A DNA stretch of 64,000 nt, taken from positions 1-64,000 of the forward strand of contig JAIXQD010000021.1 in the NCBI GenBank assembly GCA_027485855.1, in the 5' to 3' direction. Origin of the DNA: Rickettsiales bacterium. GTDB lineage: Bacteria; Pseudomonadota; Alphaproteobacteria; G027485855. This document shows positions 7,920 through 16,032 of this stretch, one piece after another. The stretch's first letter is position 1, and each line of letters begins with the position of its first letter. The notes under the pieces are model-generated. The model was given only the letters and a program-made list of their open reading frames with translations, searched no databases and was not told the DNA's origin. The position numbers were made by a program, and so were the translations under genes.

Positions 7920-10219
7920 CAGCGCCCCCCATAAAGTGTTTTGCCCAAAAGCCGCGGCAGCAGTGCGGCTGCCAGCAAGCCTGCGGCTGCCAGCACGGTA
8001 ATTTCGCCCAATGTATCGAAAGCCCGAAAATCGACAATAATCACATTTACAATATTGCGGCCATGCGCGCTGATATAGCTATGCTGGGCAAAATAATCAG
8101 TGATATGTGCCGAAAATGGCAGGCTCGTGAGGCCGGCCAAGGCTATAAAAACCGACACACCGAGCAAAATTGACAATAACGCATCGCGCCATTGTTTATC
8201 GAGCCTGCGCAACAACAAGCTTTGACGCGGCAAACGCAGCAACACCAAAGCCAGCACCACCAAAGTTAAGGTTTCAACCAGAAATTGTGTATAGGCTACA
8301 TCAGGCGCACGACGCATAATAAATAACAGCCCCAAACCATAGCCAACAATGCCCAAAGCCACCAACATGGCTAAAGCACCACGCGCGCGAATGGCCAAAA
8401 TTAAGCCCAAAAGCATCGTTAAAGCCAAGGCCACTTCAAACCAATATATTTGCCCCACAGGTTTAATTTCTAAAGTGGGGAAAAACAAAATCGGCAAAAG
8501 CATAGTCATGGTGAGCAGCGCCATAATCAGCAGCAAATGGTCGTGCAACGAACCGCGCAGCAAAGCATTACGCACCAATAGTGCCAAGCCTTCTATGCCG
8601 GCCAGCAGGCGATTAAACATCTGCTCGGCCGTCCAATAGCCATGATTGGCCTGAATATCTGTTTTGAAAAAATGGCGCTGTAACAGAAACAACAAAATCG
8701 CCACAAGCAAACTGACTGCCGATAACTGCAAGGCCGGGTCATTTATTGCTGGCCAAATAACAACCGTGGCAATAATAGCCGGCGCCATAGCCGTAACGCC
8801 CGCTTGCAAAAATGGCTGAAGCAGCGGCACCACGAGGCCAAAAACCAAACCCGTTGCCATTAAAATGAGCGCCGGCACCACCATGGCGGGCTTGCCCTCC
8901 TCGGCACGCGCCACAGCAAGGCTGCGCCCCGCAAAAGCCACCGAGGCCAAGCGCAGCATCACCGCACCACCCAGCATAGACGCCGCAACAACCAGCCCCA
9001 AAGCAAAGGCCAATAAGGGCTGCTCACTGAACGACGCCTTAAACATATATTCTTTGGCAAAAAAACCTAAAAAGGGCGGCAGGCCAAGGCTGCTGACTAA
9101 AGCCAATAACAATGCGGTTGCCGTAAGCGGCAAACGACTGGCAACGCCCGAAAGCTCGCTTAGGTCACGCGTGTCACATTGATGCTCAATCACACCCGCG
9201 CTCATAAACAAACAGGCTTTATACAAAGCATGGGCTAAGATAAACAGCAGCAAGGCCGTAAGCGACAAGCTACTGACAGGCAAGCCCAACAGTGCCACCA
9301 TCAGGCCCAGCGCGCTGACTGTCGTGTAAGCCAAAAGCTTTTTCATGTCGGACGCCCAAAAGGCGCGCCAGCTTGCCCACAAAGCCGTAAAACTGCCAAA
9401 CATCACTAAAATAACCAGCCATGGCAGCGTCTCACCTAAATTACTTTGCAAGCGCGCCAGCAGATAAATGCCTGCCTTAACCATAGCGGCCGAATGCAGA
9501 TAAGCACTCACCGGTGTGGGCGCGCTCATGGCATTGGGCAACCAAAAATGAAAAGGCAGTTGCGCCGATTTGGTAAAAGCGCCCAGCGCAACAAAAACCA
9601 AACATAGCAAGTAAAATGGTTGCCCACGAATATCAACCGCACGTAGCACCGATAGCTCTGTGCTGCTGCCCATATGCGATAACAGCAAAAGCCCTATCAG
9701 CAAGGCCATACCACCCGCACCGGTTATCAGCAGCGCCTGCAGCGCATGACGCCGCGCCAAGGGCGTGCCCGAAAAAGCAATCAGCAAAAACGAACTGAGC
9801 GAGGTGAGCTCCCAAAAAATAAACAACGAAAAAATATTATCAGCTAGCACCACGCCCAGCATGGCCCCCATAAATAACTGCAAATAGGCAAAGAAACGGC
9901 CACGCAAAATATCTGGCTCATCGGCTAAATAGCCACCGGCATAAACAACCACCAGCGCACCTACACCCAAAACCATAAAACCAAACAGCAAAGATAAACC
10001 ATCAAGCCAGAAGCTAAAACGCACCCCTAATTGCGGTAAATAAGTGTAAGATTCAGCAATCGGCTGGGCGGCTAAAATAATCGGCGCTTGCAAAGCCAGC
10101 CAATAAAAACCAGCCATAGGCACAGCGGCCAATAGCGGCACCAGCAATCGCGGCAAAAATCTTGCCAAAAGCGGCGCTGCTAAAGCTGATAAAAAAATGG
10201 CCGCAAGCAGAAACAGCAT
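7919..10219 (-). CDS. mnhA: Na+/H+ antiporter subunit A (NuoL-like)
   Basis: Largest subunit of the Mrp antiporter, 766 residues, homologous to NuoL/ND5 of complex I. The N-terminal two thirds carry the proton-channel signatures: Glu137 in FIFWELTSLSSFLL, Lys217 in GAFTKSAQLPFHFWLPNA, and Lys248 in HSAAMVKAGIYLL. A long lateral stretch follows. The last roughly 90 residues form the MrpB-like domain (HGRNIVNVIIVDFRAFDTLGE). First gene of the antiporter operon. The 114-base gap upstream holds three 15-bp repeats and then an HTH gene on the same strand. The complex exports Na+ or other monovalent cations using the proton gradient. Confidence 0.96.
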   Translation of the reverse strand: MLFLLAAIFLSALAAPLLARFLPRLLVPLLAAVPMAGFYWLALQAPIILAAQPIAESYTYLPQLGVRFSFWLDGLSLLFGFMVLGVGALVVVYAGGYLADEPDILRGRFFAYLQLFMGAMLGVVLADNIFSLFIFWELTSLSSFLLIAFSGTPLARRHALQALLITGAGGMALLIGLLLLSHMGSSTELSVLRAVDIRGQPFYLLCLVFVALGAFTKSAQLPFHFWLPNAMSAPTPVSAYLHSAAMVKAGIYLLARLQSNLGETLPWLVILVMFGSFTALWASWRAFWASDMKKLLAYTTVSALGLMVALLGLPVSSLSLTALLLFILAHALYKACLFMSAGVIEHQCDTRDLSELSGVASRLPLTATALLLALVSSLGLPPFLGFFAKEYMFKASFSEQPLLAFALGLVVAASMLGGAVMLRLASVAFAGRSLAVARAEEGKPAMVVPALILMATGLVFGLVVPLLQPFLQAGVTAMAPAIIATVVIWPAINDPALQLSAVSLLVAILLFLLQRHFFKTDIQANHGYWTAEQMFNRLLAGIEGLALLVRNALLRGSLHDHLLLIMALLTMTMLLPILFFPTLEIKPVGQIYWFEVALALTMLLGLILAIRARGALAMLVALGIVGYGLGLLFIMRRAPDVAYTQFLVETLTLVVLALVLLRLPRQSLLLRRLDKQWRDALLSILLGVSVFIALAGLTSLPFSAHITDYFAQHSYISAHGRNIVNVIIVDFRAFDTLGEITVLAAAGLLAAALLPRLLGKTLYGGR

Positions 10220-10299
10220 GGGTCTTCCTAAAAAGGCTTACCTGAAATTAACGAATGGAAAAATCGCCCACACTGTGCCGCAGCCCGCCGCAAAGAGCA

Positions 10300-10344
10300 A
10301 ATCTTATCGGCGCCAATCTTATTGCTGCCAAACTTATTGCTGCT
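10300..10344. repeat. Three tandem 15-bp repeats upstream of mnhA
   Basis: Three head-to-tail 15-bp units, AATCTTATCGGCGCC, AATCTTATTGCTGCC and AAACTTATTGCTGCT, lie between the HTH gene and mnhA. The third unit overlaps the stop of the HTH gene. Regular spacing of about one and a half helix turns is compatible with an iterated protein-binding site. It could also be leftover duplication of the gene's 3' end, since each unit contains the same TAA on the minus strand. Confidence 0.7.
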
Positions 10345-10525
10345 CAAGCCAATCGGCTATCTTGGGCCACATCTCTTCGTGCGGCAGGCTTTGCTGCAAA
10401 CGCCAGCGCTGCACGGTGCTGGCGGCAATGCCAAACTCATCTTGAATTTTTTGCACCGAAATGCCGCGCTGCAAAGCCTGCTCTAATATGGTTACAAAGG
10501 CTGTGGCGGTCAGTTTATTGTGCAT
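10334..10525 (-). CDS. Small helix-turn-helix protein
   Basis: Probable 63-residue DNA-binding protein. Residues 15-40 (ALQRGISVQKIQDEFGIAA then STVQRW) read as a classic helix-turn-helix of the Cro or Hin-recombinase type. It is followed by a short Trp-containing C-terminal helix (MWPKIADWLEQQ). The start chosen is the ATG just before this domain. The frame stays open 49 codons upstream, but that stretch crosses the divergent promoter region and looks noncoding. It lies on the same strand as the Mrp operon, 114 bases ahead of mnhA with three 15-bp repeats between, so it may regulate that operon. That role is inference. Confidence 0.6.
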   Translation of the reverse strand: MHNKLTATAFVTILEQALQRGISVQKIQDEFGIAASTVQRWRLQQSLPHEEMWPKIADWLEQQ

Positions 10526-10631
10526 TGCAGCAAGGGTCGTTCTGGACTTTAGGGGGCCAACAAGTTTAGTTTCACTACCATAAATATTAACACTGTGCAA
10601 TTTACACGGCACACTATAAGGGAGCCAGACT

Positions 10632-11423
10632 GTGACCTCACCCATGACAGCATCAGCAACTTCTACACCCAAACATTATGGCACTTATAAGCTGCTATGC
10701 AGCACAAGCAAAGATGTTGAGCGCCTGCTGGCCTTTTATGCCGATAATCGGCACGACAACACCTATCATCGGGGCGATGCGCTTTTTGCCAAACAATGCC
10801 GCGATGGTCTTATTTTGCTGCTTGAGGCGCCCGATGGCTCGTTGGTTGGCTCTTCTATTGCTTACCCTTACATGAACAACAAATTTTGCGAATTAGGTAC
10901 AACCCGCACCAGCGATGAATGCCCCAAGGGCTTTCCGCTTTACGAGCAAATTGTTGGCGCACAAATTGTGCATCAATTTATGTTTGACCCACCCGAAGAT
11001 CGCCTCTTTGCCGATGTGCATACAAAAAATCACCGTGTGGCCGAGCGTCTCGTCAATAATGTTGGCTTTGCTGATTGGGCCAACCCACCGCAAGAGATTA
11101 TCGAGGTCAAATGTGCCATGGTTGGCTCGCGCGAGCCACATGAGGGCCGGCTGGCGGGTCGGTCGAAATATTATCAATGCGGCGTTGAGGCCTTGCCCAG
11201 CAACACCGCACGTCTGGTGGCCACGCTCGACCAACCGCGCCTGACTAATAAACGCGGCGACACCTTAGACCTTGATATGAGCGGCCTTCCCGCCGTGCGC
11301 TATGGCGAGGCCTTACTGCGTAAATTAGCCACGATGGATTTAGGCCCCATTGACCAACCCTCGGCTAACAAGCATTATGCACAAACCCGCCAGCATATCT
11401 GGCAGCAACTGAAGTTAGGATAG
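10632..11423 (+). CDS. GNAT-like acyltransferase (putative)
   Basis: 263-residue soluble protein with features of a GNAT-fold N-acyltransferase, but the match is weak. The centre (residues about 105-145: EQIVGAQIVHQF, then DRLFADVHTKNHRVAERL and VNNVGF) resembles the acyl-CoA-binding helix and following strand of that fold. The remaining third has no recognised motif. GTG at the first position is preferred over the ATG four codons later because GGAG lies 8 bases before it. The gene ends 3 bases before an M20 amidohydrolase, so acylation and deacylation of the same amino compound is possible. This is inference; the substrate is unknown. Confidence 0.6.
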   Translation: MTSPMTASATSTPKHYGTYKLLCSTSKDVERLLAFYADNRHDNTYHRGDALFAKQCRDGLILLLEAPDGSLVGSSIAYPYMNNKFCELGTTRTSDECPKGFPLYEQIVGAQIVHQFMFDPPEDRLFADVHTKNHRVAERLVNNVGFADWANPPQEIIEVKCAMVGSREPHEGRLAGRSKYYQCGVEALPSNTARLVATLDQPRLTNKRGDTLDLDMSGLPAVRYGEALLRKLATMDLGPIDQPSANKHYAQTRQHIWQQLKLG

Positions 11424-11426
11424 ACT

Positions 11427-12626
11427 ATGCCTATTATCAATCGTCTGGCGGCCCTACAGGAAGAGCTCACCGCATGGCGCCGCACCTTGCATCAGCATCC
11501 GCAAACCAATTATGAAGAAACTTGGATATCAGATTTTGTGGCCGAAAAACTGCAAAGTTTTGGCCTTGAGATTCATCGCAATATTGCTGTTACCGGCGTG
11601 GTTGGCATTTTGCATGGGCAAAAACCTGGGCCGATGATTGGTTTGCGCGCTGATATGGATGCGCTGGATATTGTCGAGCAAAACAACATGCCGTGGCAGT
11701 CAAAAACACCCGGCAAAATGCATGGCTGTGGGCATGATGGCCACACCACCATGCTGCTGGGGGCTGCGCGCTATCTGGCCGAAACACGCAATTTCTCTGG
11801 CTCGGTTGCTTTTATTTTTCAGCCCGCCGAAGAAGGCGGCAATGGCGCGCAACGCATGATTGATGAGGGGCTGTTTGAAAAATTCCCCATTACGCAAGTT
11901 TATGCCATGCATAACTGGCCTGATTTGCCCATAGGCCAAATCGCCGTGGCCCCAGGGCCCATGCTGGCCAATTCCGACCGCTTTACCCTCACCATTACTG
12001 GCATTGGTGGTCATGCCGCGTACCCGCAAAATATCACCGATCCGGTGGTGGTGGCGGCACACATTATTACGGCTTGGCAAAGCATTGTCTCACGCAATAT
12101 TCACCCGATGGAAGCCGGCGTGATTAGCGTGACCATGCTTAAAGCCAGCGATGCTTTTAATGTTGTCGCCGATAAAGTGGTGCTGAATGGCACCGCCCGC
12201 AGCTATAAGCCCGAAGTGCGTGACCTCATTGAAAAACGCATGGGCGAATTGGCTACAGCCATTGCCAGCGGCTTTGGTGCCAGTGCTGTTTTGGACTATA
12301 ACCGCGGCTATGATGCCACCATCAACACCGCGCCCGAAACCGCAGTGGCCGCTAAAGTGGCTGCTGAAATTGTGGGCGCCGACAATGTCGATACGGCTTT
12401 TGTTCCTATTATGGGTGGCGAAGATTTTGGCGCCATGCTCAAAGCCAAACCGGGCTGCTATATTGTGGTGGGTGCGGCCGATGAGGAGCATAAAAACAAA
12501 CTGCACCATCCCTGCTATGATTTTAATGACAAAATCATCCCCATTGGTGCCAGCTATTTTGCCCGCTTGGTTGAAACCGTGCTGAGCAAAGACACTTCGC
12601 CAAACAAAGACAGGGCAGCGGCATAG
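11427..12626 (+). CDS. M20D family amidohydrolase (hippurate hydrolase-like)
   Basis: Metal-dependent N-acyl-amino-acid amidohydrolase, 399 residues, the normal length for the M20D/HipO/AbgB family. It hydrolyses an amide bond to release an amino acid and a carboxylate. Metal-binding motifs are intact: RADMDAL, GCGHDGHTTMLLGAA, FQPAEEGGNGA with the catalytic Glu pair, and GGEDFGAML near the C-terminus. The dimerisation or lid domain occupies about residues 185-300. It probably forms a two-gene operon with the GNAT-like gene immediately upstream. The physiological substrate cannot be told from sequence; no signal peptide, so it acts in the cytoplasm. Confidence 0.92.
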   Translation: MPIINRLAALQEELTAWRRTLHQHPQTNYEETWISDFVAEKLQSFGLEIHRNIAVTGVVGILHGQKPGPMIGLRADMDALDIVEQNNMPWQSKTPGKMHGCGHDGHTTMLLGAARYLAETRNFSGSVAFIFQPAEEGGNGAQRMIDEGLFEKFPITQVYAMHNWPDLPIGQIAVAPGPMLANSDRFTLTITGIGGHAAYPQNITDPVVVAAHIITAWQSIVSRNIHPMEAGVISVTMLKASDAFNVVADKVVLNGTARSYKPEVRDLIEKRMGELATAIASGFGASAVLDYNRGYDATINTAPETAVAAKVAAEIVGADNVDTAFVPIMGGEDFGAMLKAKPGCYIVVGAADEEHKNKLHHPCYDFNDKIIPIGASYFARLVETVLSKDTSPNKDRAAA

Positions 12627-12674
12627 TCTGGCCCGCAAGTGTGGTAGAATGGGCGAATCATGCCATAGTTAATT

Positions 12675-13295
12675 ATGGATGATACAGTAAGCCTTGCTGC
12701 CAACCCCGTGGCCGATTTGGTCACGATGATTGTCGGCCACCTTGAAGACCAGAACGGCGAAACCCGCGCGGAAGACGCCATTGCGCTTGCGGCACACCTT
12801 ACGGGCGTTAGCACCTTGCAGCTGGCCGGCGTTAACCCGCTTAAATTACAGCGCGCCCCAGGCACCTGGCTTGAAGATAAAAATATCGACGATCTGCTCA
12901 CGGCCAACAGCACCGATTATCAAACCATGTTTGATGAGGGCGCGTTATTTGGTGTTTTATATGACTGCCTTGTGCATGAAGATAGCTTTGCCACGCCCGA
13001 GCACTTTCCATCTATACTCAGCATCAAAGCCACCAAGGGCGGGGCTTTATTGCCGGCAGCGCATCGCCCTGAAATTGACCTTGCTCATAATGCCGCCTTA
13101 TTACAAAACAAGCTGGCGGCTATTGTGAAAGAGCACAGCCTGCCACCCGCAGAAGTGCCGCTTTATGGCATTTATGCTATGGCCACAATTATCAATTTAG
13201 CCAGCGACGTGATTAGCCCGCCTGCAGCCATCTTGCTGGCGCTCAGCACCTTATGGCACGCGGCACATAGCGTTCCGGCTAAAGTCGCGCCCTAA
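12675..13295 (+). CDS. Hypothetical helical protein
   Basis: 206-residue protein that I do not recognise. The composition is Ala/Leu-rich and mostly helical, with no signal peptide and no clear membrane segment apart from a moderately hydrophobic C-terminal helix (about 165-198). The N-terminal part (DQNGETRAEDAIALAAHLTG) is acidic. It lies 48 bases after the amidohydrolase on the same strand, so co-transcription is possible. Codon use resembles the surrounding genes, unlike the AT-rich gene that follows. No function is proposed. Confidence 0.65.
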   Translation: MDDTVSLAANPVADLVTMIVGHLEDQNGETRAEDAIALAAHLTGVSTLQLAGVNPLKLQRAPGTWLEDKNIDDLLTANSTDYQTMFDEGALFGVLYDCLVHEDSFATPEHFPSILSIKATKGGALLPAAHRPEIDLAHNAALLQNKLAAIVKEHSLPPAEVPLYGIYAMATIINLASDVISPPAAILLALSTLWHAAHSVPAKVAP

Positions 13296-13462
13296 TTACC
13301 AGCAACAATGCATAATTGAGCTGCAACCGGCCATCAGCGTAGGCATGACGAAGGCTATGATAGAAAAAAGTAAAAAAGTGACTAAAAACCAGAATTCTTC
13401 TATTTTCTTTATATAAATAAAAATAAGCAATTTCGTTCACCGTAACCACAGAAAGATAAAAC

Positions 13463-13723
13463 ATGGAAAAACATGAATTTATTGAAGAAATTAACCGTAC
13501 TATCAAAGGAATAAATTTGACGGATGAAAGTATAGAATACGTCTATAAGGACACGTCAAACTTACATGAACTTTCAGACAACTCTGGTGCTGCTGTAGGT
13601 CGTTTGACGGCTAAAGTTACCATTACATACAATGGCAAGACTAAAACGTATCCCGCAGAGGATGTGACAACGTTCCCTTGTAAATTCATAGACGACTACA
13701 ACAATGGCTATTATTCTGGATAA
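13463..13723 (+). CDS. AT-rich orphan small protein
   Basis: 86-residue hypothetical protein, not recognised. It is acidic and polar with a predicted beta-strand core (RLTAKVTITYNGKTKTYPAE) and Tyr/Asn-rich ends. Both the gene and the 160 bases upstream are clearly more AT-rich than the neighbours and use codons such as ATA, AAT and TAT freely. These are signs of horizontal acquisition. It sits between an ordinary chromosomal gene and a truncated nucleotidyltransferase remnant, as if inserted there. ATG start with a weak purine-rich AGAAAG 9 bases upstream. Confidence 0.6.
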   Translation: MEKHEFIEEINRTIKGINLTDESIEYVYKDTSNLHELSDNSGAAVGRLTAKVTITYNGKTKTYPAEDVTTFPCKFIDDYNNGYYSG

Positions 13724-13738
13724 TAATTGAATTCATGA

Positions 13739-14065
13739 TTCAAACAAAAACTCCTCTATGCGCAGGCCACGCATGGCCATGACGTGCTTGAAATACTCAT
13801 GCTTGAACGTGACGAAGATCAATGGTGGTTCCGTCGCAATGCTGCGATAAAAATGCCCGCAGCACAGCTTATGCTAACGACCAACTCTGGTTATGTGGTG
13901 ATAAACCCTCTCATTGCTTTATTGTTTAAAAGCAAAAACCCCAGAGCAAAAGATAATATGGATTTTGACAATATCTTGCCGGCCCTTAATGCCGAGAGCC
14001 GCCTATGGCTCCAACAAGCTTTAAGCACAATAGACAAGCAGCATATTTGGTTAGAGCAGCTTTAA
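13739..14065 (+). pseudogene. C-terminal remnant of a nucleotidyltransferase-like protein
   Basis: About 108 codons read as the C-terminal half of an aminoglycoside-nucleotidyltransferase-like (ANT(2'')-type fold) protein. Visible family features are DEDQWWFRRNAAIKMP, NPLIALLFKSKNPRAKD followed by MDFDNILPAL, and the end RLWLQQAL with HIWLEQL. The N-terminal catalytic half (GSxxxxxxDxD motif) is absent. The frame opens directly after a stop at 13736-13738, and family-like residues (YAQATHGHDVLE) precede the first possible start, a GTG at 13784. The copy therefore looks truncated, probably by the event that brought in the AT-rich gene upstream. The stop overlaps that of convergent purA. Confidence 0.6.
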
Positions 14066-15354
14066 CCTAAAAATGGGTCGCGGCGCAAAATCATATCTTC
14101 GCGCTCGGGGCTGGTAGAAAACAAATCGATGCTGCACTCTATCAGCTGTTCAATGCGGGCAATATAGGCTTTAGCCGCAGCGGGCAAGGCGGCAAAATCG
14201 CGTACGCCTTGTGTGCTTTGCTGCCAGCCCGGCAGAGTTTCGTAAATCGGTTGCACGGCCGCTTGCGCACTGGGCAAGGTAGGAAAATAATCAATTTTCT
14301 GCCCATCCAGCATATAGCCTGTGGCTATTTTAATTTCAGGCAGGGTGTCGAGCACATCCATTTTGGTCAGTACCAAAGCATCAATGCCGCCCATTTTAAT
14401 GGCTTGCCGCACCATGGTAGCATCGAACCAACCGCAACGGCGCTTGCGCCCCGTCACCGTGCCAAATTCGCGCCCGCGCTGGCCGATTTGCTCGCCAACA
14501 TCGCTGCTATCCTCTGTTGGAAAAGGCCCCGAGCCCACCCGCGTAGTATAGGCTTTGCAAATGCCCATAACCCGCCCCACAGCCGCAGGGCCAAGGCCGC
14601 TGCCCGTGGCCGCTTGCCCTGCCACCGTATTGCTCGAGGTGACATAGGGATATGTGCCGTGATCGACATCCAGCATGAGGCCTTGCGCGCCCTCAAACAG
14701 AATCTTTTTGCCAGCGCTTTTGGCCTCATCCAGCCTTTGCCAAACACGACAGGCAAAGGGCAGAATTTTTGGCGCCACTTTTTCGATTTCAGCCATCACT
14801 GTGGCAAAATCCAGCTCTTCCGCACCAAGACCGCGCAACAAGGCATTGTGATGCAGCAACAGCTGCTCCACTTTAGGCCGCAAAGTTTCAAGCTCGGCCA
14901 AATCGCACACACGAATAGCGCGGCGCGCTACTTTATCTTCATAGGCGGGGCCAATGCCGCGCCCGGTTGTGCCAATTTTGCCGGTGCCGCGCACCGCCTC
15001 ACGCGCCTGATCGACCGCACTATGCACGGGCAAAATCAAGGCGGCATTTTCAGCCAGCCATAAATTTTGCGGTGTCACTTGCACGCCTTTATTGGCCACG
15101 GCGTTTATCTCACGCAGCAGCGCCCATGGGTCAACCACCACGCCATTCCCAATGACGCCAACCTTACCCGGACGCACCACCCCCGATGGCAGCAGCGATA
15201 ATTTATATTCAACCCCATCAATAACCAAAGTATGGCCAGCATTATGCCCGCCTTGAAAGCGCACCACCACATCAGCTCTGTGACTTAACCAATCAACGAC
15301 TTTGCCCTTACCCTCATCGCCCCATTGGGCGCCTATAATGGCAACATTCGGCAT
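14062..15354 (-). CDS. purA: Adenylosuccinate synthetase
   Basis: Catalyses GTP-dependent joining of IMP and aspartate to adenylosuccinate, the first step from IMP to AMP. At 430 residues it has the normal length. The chosen ATG starts [18 protein letters not shown], giving the usual N-terminal P-loop; 13 upstream codons were discarded. Other signatures are [43 protein letters not shown] and [10 protein letters not shown]. It is a single gene; the DUF2786-like gene ends about 90 bases away on the same strand upstream. Convergent with the nucleotidyltransferase remnant, sharing stop-codon bases. Confidence 0.97.
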   Translation of the reverse strand: MPNVAIIGAQWGDEGKGKVVDWLSHRADVVVRFQGGHNAGHTLVIDGVEYKLSLLPSGVVRPGKVGVIGNGVVVDPWALLREINAVANKGVQVTPQNLWLAENAALILPVHSAVDQAREAVRGTGKIGTTGRGIGPAYEDKVARRAIRVCDLAELETLRPKVEQLLLHHNALLRGLGAEELDFATVMAEIEKVAPKILPFACRVWQRLDEAKSAGKKILFEGAQGLMLDVDHGTYPYVTSSNTVAGQAATGSGLGPAAVGRVMGICKAYTTRVGSGPFPTEDSSDVGEQIGQRGREFGTVTGRKRRCGWFDATMVRQAIKMGGIDALVLTKMDVLDTLPEIKIATGYMLDGQKIDYFPTLPSAQAAVQPIYETLPGWQQSTQGVRDFAALPAAAKAYIARIEQLIECSIDLFSTSPEREDMILRRDPFLG

Positions 15355-15441
15355 CGTAAAAGCCTCGCGGTAAAAGTTAGGGAAATGGCGCAAACTGCCT
15401 TTGGCTAAAATATCTGTGATTAGCTCATTTTACTAGTGCGT

Positions 15442-15900
15442 TTATGCTTTATTTTTTTGCACGATTTCAGCCCCAACCTGCCACAGCTGCTCGGCCATAT
15501 CACGCGCCAAACTGCGCCAATGTTCAAGCTCGGCCCTTGTGCGGGCTAGGTTTTTTTCGCTTTGTTCGTGCGCGCTTTGCCAATAGACCGCTTGCCGACG
15601 CGCATCGCCCGCTTGTTGTTGCGCTTGCAGCCATAAGCTTTGCAATTGCTGAATTTCTAATACGGCTTCTTCGTGGCGGCGGCGCTCATTGGTGACGCGC
15701 TGGTCGGCCAAAACAGCGCGAAACGCCGTTTCATCGAGAGCTTCTTCAAGGTAAAAGACCGCACGCGCCAAATCGCCAAAGGATAAACCATCACGGGTGA
15801 GCAGCTCACGCGCCGCCCGCAGCGCGGCCAAGGCCTCACCATCATGGGCGCTGTCGGCCGCAAGGGCTAAAACTTTTTGTAGTTTATCATGCTTGGTCAC
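15442..15900 (-). CDS. DUF2786-like coiled-coil protein
   Basis: 152-residue protein starting at GTG (V-T-K-H-D-K-L-Q-K-V-L). Residues 3-45 (KLQKVLALAADSAHDGEALAAL then RAARELL) resemble the short DUF2786 domain. Residues 60-140 form a long charged coiled coil rich in Gln, Arg and Glu. The frame is open further upstream, but that extension would run through the hairpin and T-tract ending the flagellar transcript, so it was rejected. Function unknown. It follows the flgH terminator on the same strand and precedes purA. Confidence 0.55.
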   Translation of the reverse strand: MTKHDKLQKVLALAADSAHDGEALAALRAARELLTRDGLSFGDLARAVFYLEEALDETAFRAVLADQRVTNERRRHEEAVLEIQQLQSLWLQAQQQAGDARRQAVYWQSAHEQSEKNLARTRAELEHWRSLARDMAEQLWQVGAEIVQKNKA

Positions 15901-15935
15901 ACAATTATTATGCGCTGATTCTACCGGTCTTGCGT

Positions 15936-15975
15936 AAAAAAAAGTCGCCCGATCGTGAGGGGACGATCGGGCGAC
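15936..15975 (-). terminator. Intrinsic terminator of the flgF-flgG-flgA-flgH operon
   Basis: GTCGCCCGATCG and its perfect complement form a 12-bp stem around an 8-nt loop and are followed on the minus strand by eight consecutive T. It lies about 58 bases after the flgH stop. It is also the 3' hairpin of the proposed small RNA. Confidence 0.9.
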
Positions 15976-16018
15976 CACCGAGCCACCTTGCAACCATCGA
16001 GGGGGGATGGTGGCAAGG
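15936..16018 (-). ncRNA. Two-hairpin 3'-UTR RNA with anti-Shine-Dalgarno loops
   Basis: Directly after flgH the minus strand carries two hairpins. The first (16018-15986) has a 13-nt stem with one mismatch and a CCCCCUC loop. The second (15975-15944) has a perfect 12-bp stem and a UCCCCUCA loop, and is followed by T8 (15943-15936), a textbook intrinsic terminator. The first loop is the exact complement of GAGGGGG in the flgH and flgB Shine-Dalgarno regions. The second is the exact complement of UGAGGGGA before flgA. The architecture recalls alphaproteobacterial sRNAs with CCUCC-type loops. At minimum it is the flgFGAH terminator; a released sRNA is inferred. Confidence 0.6.
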
Positions 16019-16032
16019 CGGATGTCTGCAAA

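Noticed and set aside
15901..15993. 31-codon upstream extension of the DUF2786-like gene
   Set aside because: It would be translated from the terminator hairpin of the flgH transcript and encodes no recognisable domain.
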